Of a stretch of 5,467 nucleotides of DNA, positions 1-5,346 are shown piece after piece; the first letter of the stretch is position 1; every line of letters starts with the position of its first letter. The notes under the pieces are model-generated. The model was not told where the DNA came from, made no database searches, and saw only the letters and a program-made list of their open reading frames with translations. A program made the position numbers and the translations under genes. Source of the DNA: Bacillota bacterium (lineage in GTDB: Bacteria > Bacillota > Clostridia > Lachnospirales > Lachnospiraceae); assembly GCA_023437715.1 (NCBI GenBank), contig JAEZFK010000080.1, forward strand, positions 1-5,467, read 5' to 3'.

Positions 1-46
1 TTTCTGGCAGGTATCGCCAGCCAGCTTACAGTAATTGTTTCGTACA

Positions 47-70
47 GAATGAATTGTCCACAATACATTC
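47..70. repeat. 24-bp imperfect inverted repeat
   Basis: GAATGAATTGT and ACAATACATTC flank a CC centre, pairing at 10 of 11 positions. The size is typical of an operator for a dimeric regulator, possibly of a gene beyond the left edge. Function unknown. Confidence 0.35.
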
Positions 71-167
71 GAAGCCTGAAACCTTTAGTTGCCTGAGAAA
101 GAAATCAATTGTCATAATTCTTTGCCAGGCTTATTAAAATACGCCAAAAATCTGATGTTCTATGTCA

Positions 168-187
168 ATTCAGAATTTTATCTGAAT
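168..187. repeat. Small inverted repeat ATTCAGA/TCTGAAT
   Basis: Perfect 7-bp arms with a 6-nt loop (ATTTTA). No T-tract follows on either strand. Function unknown; could be chance in AT-rich DNA. Confidence 0.25.
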
Positions 188-207
188 GATGATCTGGACT
201 TCTGGCC

Positions 208-237
208 CGTTTCTGTGGATAACTATCCACAGAAACG
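208..237. repeat. 30-bp near-perfect palindrome made of two head-to-head DnaA-box-like sequences
   Basis: CGTTTCTGTGGATA, a 2-nt centre (AC), then TATCCACAGAAACG: 14-bp arms without a mismatch. The minus strand at 222-214 reads TTATCCACA, the exact consensus DnaA box; the plus strand at 223-231 reads CTATCCACA, 8 of 9. It could form a 13-bp hairpin with a 4-nt loop, but no T-tract follows on either strand, so it is not an ordinary terminator. A DnaA-binding or other protein-binding role is inferred. Confidence 0.6.
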
Positions 238-247
238 AAAAATTCAT

Positions 248-275
248 TTAACAATTACCTAACATTTATTATAGT
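248..275 (+). promoter_or_regulatory. Possible plus-strand sigma-A promoter in the downstream intergenic region
   Basis: TTAACA (248-253) and TATAGT (270-275), each 5 of 6 to consensus, are spaced by 16 nt. A transcript from about 282 would run into the hairpin at 389-447 and could end after it. No reading frame with a ribosome binding site follows, so a short non-coding RNA is the only product it could make here. AT-rich DNA gives such matches by chance. Confidence 0.3.
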
Positions 276-388
276 ATTATAGTACTAAAACTGGATTTGG
301 AAAGCTATTTAATATTCTGTCTGAAATCTATAATATTCTTACCTCATGACCAGCATGGGTTTTCCCTGATTTCGTCCGGACATAAAAC

Positions 389-447
389 AAGAGACCATGC
401 CCTAAAGCCATGGATTTTCAAATCATAGCTTTAAAGCATGCTCTCTT
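389..447 (-). terminator. Operon terminator: long hairpin after the last gene
   Basis: On the minus strand AAGAGA pairs with TCTCTT. After one mismatch CATGC pairs with GCATG, and the stem continues through TTTAAAGCTATG against CATGGCTTTAGG using some G-U pairs, making a stem of over 20 pairs. GTTTTATG follows. It begins 37 nt after the stop codon of the last gene. The other side is also T-rich (ATTTTCATATTTT), so it may act in both directions. Confidence 0.75.
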
Positions 448-484
448 ATTTTCATATTTTCATATCGGAGAAATGCGGTCCTGA

Positions 485-1498
485 TTAATATTCAAACTGG
501 CGGTAATAGCGTCTGAATTCCAGGCTGTGTCCCGTATTTAACTCATAGTGAATGGCAAGCCTTTCCGTAAGGATAGCTGTAATGATCATGGGCGTTACGA
601 TCAAACGGAACTCATCGTCAATATCCTTTAAATTAAATGCTTTCGTATCAAAGACTTCCAGCTTATCCGTGAATTTTCCGGCAAAGCGTTCCACCCGCTC
701 ATCTAAGGGACGGTATTCATCCTCTCCCATTACCAGGAAAACCGGAACATCCTTTTCTACCAGCTCCAAGGGCCCATGGAAGAAGTCTGCGGAGGTGACG
801 GATTTTGTGCGGACCCACTGCATCTCTTCCAGAATGCACATGGTAAATAAATAGGTTTCTCCCCATAACAGGCCGGAACCAACAAACATGGTATAAGGTT
901 CCTTTGCATATTTTCTTGCTATTTCCGCAGCCCTTGGCTCAAACTCTTCCCGGATTCTCACTAAATTCGGATACAGGTTCTCCATCTGGTCCGCCCATCT
1001 TTCATAGGAATCAAAATATCCCATGTTGTGATACAGGCGCAGGGCCAGCATGAAATACATCAGATAGGAGTGCTCGCAGTCGCCGCAGGAATTATAAATT
1101 GCACGCTCCATCAGCTTTGCCAGAGGTGTTGTTTCATCCCTTGTGAACCCGTAAACGCTGATCCCCTTATTAATGCACATTTTCACCGCTTCCTGAATCT
1201 CTTTCGTATTTCCGGAGGCCGAGGAAGTAATAACCAGGGAGTCTTTCGTCAAATAGCTCAAGTTTGGCTTTATTAAAAATTCTGCGGCATTTTCCAGGTA
1301 AATGGGGAAGTCGCTTAAACGCTTGCAGTACTCCACAATGGCATACCACTCCGCCCAGGTTCCGCCTATGCCGATGACGATAATATTACTGAACTTCTTT
1401 TCCGTCAGGGCATCAGCCAGGTTTTCAATATTTTTACGCTGTGCGTATGTCTTTTTCCCGTCTTCCATATACTTTTCCAAATTGAAATTTCTTAACAT
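485..1498 (-). CDS. FrlB/FraB/GfrF-like SIS-domain sugar-amine-6-phosphate deglycase
   Basis: 337-aa cytoplasmic protein with two SIS domains, close in length and layout to fructoselysine-6-phosphate deglycase FrlB (340 aa). SIS 1 (about 35-160) has GIGGTWAEW (43-51) and the phosphate-binding SSASGNTKE (92-100). SIS 2 (about 200-315) has EEMQW (224-228) and DFFHGPLELVEKDVP (238-252). Glu225 and His241, 16 apart, match the catalytic acid/base pair reported for FraB and FrlB. After that come LVMGEDEYRPLDER (255-268) and a terminal RRYYRQFEY, resembling the RRYYGGLVEY end of FrlB as I recall it. These features separate it from GlmS-type isomerases. Such enzymes cleave 6-phosphorylated Amadori products to glucose-6-phosphate and an amino acid. 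It is the last gene, followed by a strong terminator. The start is uncertain: ATG at 1507, GTG at 1501 or ATG at 1498; ribosome-site spacing favours the latter two. Whether the amino acid is lysine, asparagine or another is not visible; no asparaginase gene is present. Confidence 0.9.
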   Translation of the reverse strand: MLRNFNLEKYMEDGKKTYAQRKNIENLADALTEKKFSNIIVIGIGGTWAEWYAIVEYCKRLSDFPIYLENAAEFLIKPNLSYLTKDSLVITSSASGNTKEIQEAVKMCINKGISVYGFTRDETTPLAKLMERAIYNSCGDCEHSYLMYFMLALRLYHNMGYFDSYERWADQMENLYPNLVRIREEFEPRAAEIARKYAKEPYTMFVGSGLLWGETYLFTMCILEEMQWVRTKSVTSADFFHGPLELVEKDVPVFLVMGEDEYRPLDERVERFAGKFTDKLEVFDTKAFNLKDIDDEFRLIVTPMIITAILTERLAIHYELNTGHSLEFRRYYRQFEY

Positions 1499-1508
1499 CA
1501 CTTTCATT

Positions 1509-1514
1509 CTCCTC
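1509..1514 (-). promoter_or_regulatory. Ribosome binding site GAGGAG deciding the start of the FrlB-like gene
   Basis: GAGGAG lies 1 nt before the ATG at 1507, 7 nt before the GTG at 1501 and 10 nt before the ATG at 1498. The first spacing is too short for normal initiation, so the real start is probably GTG 1501 or ATG 1498. I annotate ATG 1498; the products differ by one residue. Confidence 0.7.
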
Positions 1515-1534
1515 GCTTTTTTAATTTTGTATCT

Positions 1535-2368
1535 CTATGCGCCCAGGAATCCGAAGTAAGCTCCTATGATTCCAAAAATCAGCAGCGCCAGCATAATGAC
1601 CAGGGGATTCATCTTCTTTTTCAGCAGCCGGTAGGTGATTCCAAATAATAATAAGGTGGCCGCTCCCGGGAAAATCCCATCGATCAGGGACTGAAGGGTG
1701 GAGGTGGATTCGCCGATTCCTATTTCGGATATGAAATTGATGTGGACCATTTCCATGGTCATGGCTCCAACCACCATCATTCCCATAATGGATGCATACT
1801 GAACGATCTTGCCCATGAGCCCGGACTCCTCTATCTTGGAGATAATCCCGGAGCCGAAGCGGTACCCCAAAAATGTGCACATGTAGCGGATTATGTAATG
1901 AGGGATATTAAAGGCCAGGAAAAACAGAATAGGTCCTAAAATATTTCCCTGAAGAGCCAGGGTTGTCCCGATTCCTGTAGCCAGTATGCGCAGGGTCCCC
2001 CAGTAAAAGGCATCTCCAAGGCCTGATAGAGGTCCCATAAGCGCCAGCTTAACGTTAGCAATGGAGGTTGTATCGAAATCTTCACTTTCCGCATTTGCTT
2101 CTTCCATGGCCGCCGCAATTCCCAGGGGCAGGGTCACGATATAGGGGGTAATATTATAAAGCTCCATATGGCGTTTCATGGCTTTTTTCAGCCCTTCTTT
2201 ATCGGGATACAGCTTTTGCAGTACGGGAAGCATTGCAAATGTAAACCCTACGTGTCCCATACGCTCATAGTTCCAGGAATGCTCATAAGGGATGCTCCTC
2301 CAAAAGACTTTCATCAGGTCCTTTTTCTGAAGCGTTTTCGTATATTCAGGCTGCAGCTTAAAATTCAT
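1535..2368 (-). CDS. PTS mannose-family EIID membrane subunit
   Basis: 277-aa EIID (ManZ/SorM/AgaD-type), the second membrane component unique to mannose-family PTS permeases. Family landmarks run in order: LQKKDLMKVFWRS (13-25), SWNYERMGHVGFTFAMLPVL (31-50), MKRHMELYNITPYIVTLPLGIAAAMEE (64-90), then NVKLALMGPLSGLGDAFYWGTLRI (105-128). The first ~100 residues are largely cytoplasmic or membrane-associated. Hydrophobic segments lie at about 127-160, 188-207, 235-247 and 254-275. I chose the ATG at 2368, inside the end of the IIC gene (11-nt overlap), because AAGGAG stands 9 nt upstream; a reading starting farther upstream at 2425 adds 19 arginine-rich residues unlike the family N-terminus. Two ATG codons just upstream lie on or before that ribosome binding site. 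Translation is probably coupled to IIC, as expected for subunits of one complex. Confidence 0.95.
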   Translation of the reverse strand: MNFKLQPEYTKTLQKKDLMKVFWRSIPYEHSWNYERMGHVGFTFAMLPVLQKLYPDKEGLKKAMKRHMELYNITPYIVTLPLGIAAAMEEANAESEDFDTTSIANVKLALMGPLSGLGDAFYWGTLRILATGIGTTLALQGNILGPILFFLAFNIPHYIIRYMCTFLGYRFGSGIISKIEESGLMGKIVQYASIMGMMVVGAMTMEMVHINFISEIGIGESTSTLQSLIDGIFPGAATLLLFGITYRLLKKKMNPLVIMLALLIFGIIGAYFGFLGA

Positions 2369-3149
2369 CGAATCCATCTCCTTCCACATCGCCGCCGGCT
2401 GAAACCGCCGCCGGCTTTCCGTCATTGGTATTTTGATATAACAGCATGATGGAAATTAAAATGATTGCAAAAATCGCCGCACCGGTGGTTGAAATTCCTC
2501 CGTATGCCACAAGGAAAAAACCGAGGAAGAAAAATGGAGCCACTTTCTTATTCATAATCATCTGCGCCAGCATGGCAAAGCCCAGGGCGGGCAGCAATCC
2601 GGCGGCAATTTCCATTCCCGTTTGAATAAAGGGAGGGATGTTCCCCAGCAAACGGGTAATGGCATCGGAGCCAAAATAAAAAGCAATCGGCACAAAAACA
2701 ATCCCGCACCAGTTCTGCATATAGCCGGCAATAAACATATTGGTTTTAAAGGCTCTTAAATTGCCCTGATCCACGTTCCTGTCGCACCTGTGGATCAGCA
2801 TGAGCATTAAGGGCTGGCCAAAGCCCGTATTCATAGCCAGCATAATGGTTGCCACCGGAATTCCAAGAGTCAATGCGGCGGAAGCATCGGCCCCCGACTG
2901 AATGGCCAGGGATACCCCCAGCACCGTCCCGGAAATCAAATCCGGCGGGTTATAAGCGCCGATGGAAACAGCTCCCACCAAAGCCAGTTCAAGAGTGGCC
3001 CCCATAATAATTCCGCTCTGCACATCTCCCAGAATAAGCCCTACAAGGGGACCTAAAATAATGGGCCTCTGTAAAAAGCTTGTACCGGTCAGCCACTCGG
3101 AATATCCCAGCAGCGTAATGAATGCAATCCCCATTGTTTTTAACAACAT
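2358..3149 (-). CDS. PTS mannose-family EIIC membrane subunit
   Basis: 263-aa integral membrane EIIC (ManY/SorA/AgaC-type), which with EIID forms the sugar channel. The family signature is GLILGDVQSG.. through ..NPPD at residues 37-70: LGD, G-x-x-x-GA, LELA with Glu54, and the closing PPD. Hydrophobic segments lie at about 5-20, 29-41, 47-66, 72-84, 91-108, 137-159, 178-199 and 203-238. The C-terminal tail (240-263) is hydrophilic and acidic. I chose the ATG at 3149 because AGGAGG stands 7 nt upstream and overlaps the IIB stop codon, leaving an 11-nt gap. A longer reading from a TTG at 3182 would overlap IIB and add 11 residues unlike the family. The last 11 nt overlap the IID start. Family call is firm; specificity is unknown. 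Confidence 0.95.
   Translation of the reverse strand: MLLKTMGIAFITLLGYSEWLTGTSFLQRPIILGPLVGLILGDVQSGIIMGATLELALVGAVSIGAYNPPDLISGTVLGVSLAIQSGADASAALTLGIPVATIMLAMNTGFGQPLMLMLIHRCDRNVDQGNLRAFKTNMFIAGYMQNWCGIVFVPIAFYFGSDAITRLLGNIPPFIQTGMEIAAGLLPALGFAMLAQMIMNKKVAPFFFLGFFLVAYGGISTTGAAIFAIILISIMLLYQNTNDGKPAAVSAGGDVEGDGFDEF
2378..2383 (-). promoter_or_regulatory. Ribosome binding site AAGGAG of the EIID gene, inside EIIC
   Basis: AAGGAG within the EIIC coding sequence lies 9 nt before the ATG at 2368. It supports that ATG as the EIID start over longer in-frame readings, and implies coupling between the two membrane subunits. Confidence 0.75.
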
Positions 3150-3156
3150 ATTACCG

Positions 3157-3162
3157 CCTCCT
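3157..3162 (-). promoter_or_regulatory. Ribosome binding site AGGAGG of the EIIC gene
   Basis: A perfect AGGAGG 7 nt upstream of the ATG at 3149 fixes the EIIC start. It overlaps the TAG stop of EIIB (CTAGGAGG), so a ribosome finishing EIIB ends on the site used to start EIIC. Confidence 0.85.
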
Positions 3163-3631
3163 AGCCCAGTATTGACTGGCAACTGATCTTTTTCTCTGTT
3201 GGTACCATCTGAATAAACAATTCATAGCCGTCTTTCAGCATCTCCTTTAACCGGCCTTCCTCTTTCTCGTTTAAGAAAACACTTTTGCTCACCTGCTTTT
3301 TCCCCTCTTCAAAGGGTACATTTCCTAAGTTAATGGTTTTCGCCTTCACCGCTTCCGCGATCTTAGCCGCCAATTCAATGGTTTCGCAGATGATAAACAG
3401 CTGGTATTTATCCGTTACCCCGCTCTGCAAGGCTTCAACAGCCTCCTTTGAATCCTTGACCACCACCTTAACCCCCTCCGGCTTTGCCAGCTTTAAGGTC
3501 TGCATCCGAAGCGGATCACTTTTTACCGTATCGCTGACTAAAAGCAGGCAGTCAGCACCCAGCATGGAGGTCCAGGAAAAAGCCACCTGTCCATGCAGCA
3601 GCCGGTAATCTACACGAATCATTTTAATCAT
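3161..3631 (-). CDS. PTS mannose-family EIIB subunit
   Basis: 156-aa cytoplasmic EIIB of the mannose/sorbose PTS family, which takes phosphate from EIIA on a histidine and donates it to the sugar as it passes through EIIC/EIID. The N-terminal signature IRVDYRLLHGQVAFSW (5-20) contains the phospho-acceptor His13 in the RLxHGQV motif. The remainder follows the family pattern: AD-LLVSDTVKSDPLRMQTLKLAKP (26-51), then FIICETIELAA (79-89) and NLGNVPFEEGKKQVSKSVFL (101-120). Length is close to the usual ~160 aa. The ATG has an excellent AGGAGG site 7 nt upstream, and this site overlaps the TAG stop of the IIA gene; the gap between the two genes is 11 nt. A second in-frame ATG at codon 4 is less well placed. 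Confident family call; the transported sugar is unknown. Confidence 0.95.
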   Translation of the reverse strand: MIKMIRVDYRLLHGQVAFSWTSMLGADCLLLVSDTVKSDPLRMQTLKLAKPEGVKVVVKDSKEAVEALQSGVTDKYQLFIICETIELAAKIAEAVKAKTINLGNVPFEEGKKQVSKSVFLNEKEEGRLKEMLKDGYELFIQMVPTEKKISCQSILG

Positions 3632-3642
3632 TTTTACCCCTC

Positions 3643-4050
3643 CTAAAATTCATCCAACTCTGTTTCCTGCACGCCCTCTTCAATGGCAGCATTGCAGTAC
3701 ATAATGGCCTCTCTGGCCCCTTCTATGTTCTTTTGGATATCCGCACCGCCTCCTAAAAGCTGTATGACCAGAGCTAAATTCACCCCTGTAATAATGTGCA
3801 CCTTGTGGGAGGGCAGAAGGCTTAAGGCCTCATTATTCACGCTGCCCCCCAAAAGATCCGTCAAAACCACCACTTCGCCTTCCTTTGAAAGGTCCTCAAC
3901 AAGCCGCTTCAGCTCCCTGGGAAAATCCAGGCATTCCTGGGTATAAGCCGCCAGGGCGTGGAGGCATTCCTGCTTTCCCATGATAAATTCCGCAGTATGT
4001 ACGATTCCCTTTGCCATTTCCCCGTGAGTCGCAACAATAATATGTCTCAT
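3643..4050 (-). CDS. PTS mannose-family EIIA subunit
   Basis: 135-aa soluble EIIA of the mannose/fructose/sorbose PTS family, which accepts phosphate from HPr and passes it to EIIB. The N-terminus, MRHIIVATHGEMAKG, has the family's beta-strand-THG layout with the phospho-acceptor His9. The DLLGGS motif with Asp65 (65-70) matches the conserved D-x-x-GGS that follows the fourth strand and supports the active site. ITGVNLALVIQL (87-98) is the typical later segment. Length is normal for a stand-alone EIIA; in E. coli ManX, EIIA and EIIB are fused, whereas here they are separate as in lev-type or aga-type systems. The start ATG overlaps the preceding stop by 4 nt (ATGA), and the ribosome binding site (AGAGG) lies inside the end of the upstream SIS gene, so translation is probably coupled. 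Family assignment is firm; substrate specificity is not encoded in this subunit. Confidence 0.95.
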   Translation of the reverse strand: MRHIIVATHGEMAKGIVHTAEFIMGKQECLHALAAYTQECLDFPRELKRLVEDLSKEGEVVVLTDLLGGSVNNEALSLLPSHKVHIITGVNLALVIQLLGGGADIQKNIEGAREAIMYCNAAIEEGVQETELDEF

Positions 4051-5186
4051 CTCTCAGCCTCTTTTCTTTCCCGGGCCCGGTCTTTTTCTTCCAGGCCTTT
4101 CAGTATCTCTTCATAATCCTCTGTCTTACAGGAAACCATTTTTTCAAAGTCCCGAAAATATGGGTGGGTGTCCCAGGTATTGAGAATCTGGGACAGCTGG
4201 GCTGATAAGTATTGAAAAACCACGGTGCTTAACAGCGGAGCCAGCCCCTCCTCCTTTACACGGGGAAGCCTTACACACCGCTCATTCTCTCCATCCTCCC
4301 GGGAAGTAATAAGATATGCCTTATCTGTGATCTTCCCGGCCGCCTGGAATATATTAAAAATGCGTTCGGAGGGCTTTGGGTCATCAAGGAAATACACCGT
4401 ATGGCCCGGCCTCAGCTGCATATCAGGCCCATGGATAAATTCCTCAGTCTCATAGACAATGGCCGGTATCTTTAAGGTCTCCTGAAATTTCAGTGCTCCT
4501 TCCATGGCCGCCCCCAGATTCGGCCCGTTCCCGCAGATAAAAGTGGTCCCCGTATCCGATAAGCTCATCCTGTTCCTGTCCAGAAATTCAGAAACCGTCT
4601 CTACCGCCAGACCGTGTTTCAATATGGCGTCATAAAGGTTATCCAGGCTTTCCTGCTTCTCTTCCTCTGAAAGCCTTCCTTTTCTGCAGCCTGCTTCCAG
4701 AGCGAAAAGCATCAAAAACTCCATCAATGTCATAACTCCCATGGTCACAAAATCCACGGTTTCAATTCCAACGCCGTAATCAATCACCAGGTCCCCATGA
4801 TTTTTAATATCACTTTCCCTATTTCCGGTTAAAACGATTCTGTTCTTTCCCTGTCTGCCCATATGCTTCAAGGCTTCTATGCAGTTGGTAGAGCATCCGC
4901 TTTGGGAAATCACGATTTCAAACATGTTCTCCAGGGGCAGGTCATCAAAATTCACATAGGCATCCGGAGTGATCACATGCACCACTTCCCCCAGCTTACG
5001 CTGCATATAATACCTCACAGCAAAGGCGCTGTTATAGGACGAACCAGATGCAATTATTTTTATACCAACCTTACCACTTTCCACATACTTCTCACAAAGC
5101 CTGCTTACCAGCTGATCATGGTTTTTAAAATTCTCAGCCAATCGGCCGGATGACAGATTAATGTAATCAACCATTGTTTTTTTCAT
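4047..5186 (-). CDS. GlmS-like SIS-domain sugar-phosphate deglycase/isomerase (first gene of PTS operon)
   Basis: 379-aa cytoplasmic protein with two SIS domains, related to the isomerase half of GlmS but without the glutaminase half. SIS domain 1 covers about residues 40-165, with sugar-phosphate-binding motifs SGSSYNS (48-54) and SQSGCSTN (94-101). SIS domain 2 covers about 213-335 and carries the GlmS-like stretch EGALKFQETLK (229-239) and EEFIHGP (248-254). Glu236 and His252 sit 16 residues apart, the spacing of the catalytic Glu/His pair known in GlmS and the FraB/FrlB deglycases. The C-terminus is charged (about 355-379). The start ATG is preceded by AGAGAGG with a 6-nt spacer. Its stop overlaps the IIA start (ATGA). 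Being in an operon with a man-type PTS and a second SIS enzyme, it probably processes the 6-phosphorylated imported substrate; a GfrE-like (glucoselysine-6-phosphate) deglycase is the best guess. A type II glucosamine-6-phosphate deaminase is the main alternative. The SIS fold is secure; the substrate is inferred. Confidence 0.9.
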   Translation of the reverse strand: MKKTMVDYINLSSGRLAENFKNHDQLVSRLCEKYVESGKVGIKIIASGSSYNSAFAVRYYMQRKLGEVVHVITPDAYVNFDDLPLENMFEIVISQSGCSTNCIEALKHMGRQGKNRIVLTGNRESDIKNHGDLVIDYGVGIETVDFVTMGVMTLMEFLMLFALEAGCRKGRLSEEEKQESLDNLYDAILKHGLAVETVSEFLDRNRMSLSDTGTTFICGNGPNLGAAMEGALKFQETLKIPAIVYETEEFIHGPDMQLRPGHTVYFLDDPKPSERIFNIFQAAGKITDKAYLITSREDGENERCVRLPRVKEEGLAPLLSTVVFQYLSAQLSQILNTWDTHPYFRDFEKMVSCKTEDYEEILKGLEEKDRARERKEAER

Positions 5187-5232
5187 TTATTGCCTCTCTT
5201 CCAAACACCGGCTTTTCTCACCGGACAATCCT

Positions 5233-5246
5233 TGTTTCCGCTTTAG
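5233..5246. promoter_or_regulatory. Weak cre-like site in the operon leader
   Basis: On the minus strand CTAAAGCGGAAACA matches about 10 of 14 positions of the catabolite-responsive element TGWAAGCGYTWNCW bound by CcpA in Firmicutes. It lies roughly 40 nt after the predicted transcription start, where CcpA could act as a roadblock. Catabolite repression of a PTS operon for a secondary carbon source would make sense, but the match lacks the leading TG and is weak. Confidence 0.3.
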
Positions 5247-5269
5247 TCTATTCTGGTTCCCTTTATAAT

Positions 5270-5302
5270 CCTCTTTTCAAATTAACTATACCACTTTTCA
5301 AA
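5270..5302 (-). repeat. Two 12-bp direct repeats 21 bp apart around the -10 box (candidate operator)
   Basis: On the minus strand TTTGAAAAGTGG (5291-5302) and TTTGAAAAGAGG (5270-5281) match at 11 of 12 positions. Their starts are 21 bp apart, about two helical turns, so both face the same side of the DNA. The first copy lies in the -35/-10 spacer and the second lies over the expected transcription start, the placement expected of repressor half-sites. The repeats are seen directly; the operator role is inferred. Confidence 0.5.
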
Positions 5303-5313
5303 AAATTATACAA
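5285..5313 (-). promoter_or_regulatory. Candidate sigma-A promoter of the PTS/deglycase operon
   Basis: On the minus strand a -10 box TATAGT (5285-5290, 5 of 6 to consensus) and a -35 box TTGTAT (5308-5313, 3 of 6) are separated by exactly 17 nt. Transcription would begin near 5278, giving a leader of about 92 nt before the first ATG. The -35 is weak, which would fit dependence on an activator or relief from a repressor. An overlapping TATAAT starting at the -35 could be an alternative -10 with a weak -35 of its own. I did not find a sigma-54 -24/-12 element in 5187-5467. Confidence 0.55.
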
Positions 5314-5316
5314 GGA

Positions 5317-5330
5317 CTTTTTATAAAAAG
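5317..5330. repeat. 14-bp perfect palindrome just upstream of the -35
   Basis: CTTTTTATAAAAAG is a perfect 14-bp dyad ending 4 nt upstream of the candidate -35 hexamer. It may be an activator site or simply an AT-rich upstream promoter element; A/T-only palindromes of this kind arise easily by chance. Confidence 0.35.
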
Positions 5331-5346
5331 ACATTTTTTCATAAAT

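Larger units (their letters stand above)
1..388. other. Intergenic region downstream of the operon, no gene seen
   Basis: AT-rich non-coding DNA between the operon terminator and the window edge. The longest ATG-initiated frames I read here are under 30 codons and lack ribosome binding sites. It carries several inverted repeats, an 8-bp tandem repeat (ATTATAGT twice, 268-283) and the possible plus-strand promoter, listed separately. It may include the upstream region of a gene beyond the left edge. Confidence 0.6.

Noticed and set aside
29..115. 29-codon minus-strand frame starting at 115
   Set aside because: No ribosome binding site, no recognisable motif, and such a length is expected by chance.
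109..137. Plus-strand TTGTCA-17-TATTAA promoter-like match
   Set aside because: The -10 matches only 4 of 6 and nothing coding follows; AT-rich DNA gives many such matches.
145..172. Perfect TTGACA on the minus strand in the left intergenic region
   Set aside because: No acceptable -10 box lies at 16-18 nt; the nearest TATTTT is 21 nt away.
1521..1880. 119-codon open frame on the minus strand inside the EIID gene
   Set aside because: It lies in another frame of a clear EIID coding sequence, its translation has no family character, and no ribosome binding site was noted.
3150..3182. Upstream extension of EIIC from a TTG codon
   Set aside because: It overlaps EIIB, uses a rare start, and the well-spaced AGGAGG clearly serves the ATG at 3149.
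5207..5224. ACCGG repeated with 13-bp spacing in the leader, able to form a 4-bp stem
   Set aside because: Too short a stem and too short a repeat to support a riboswitch or operator.
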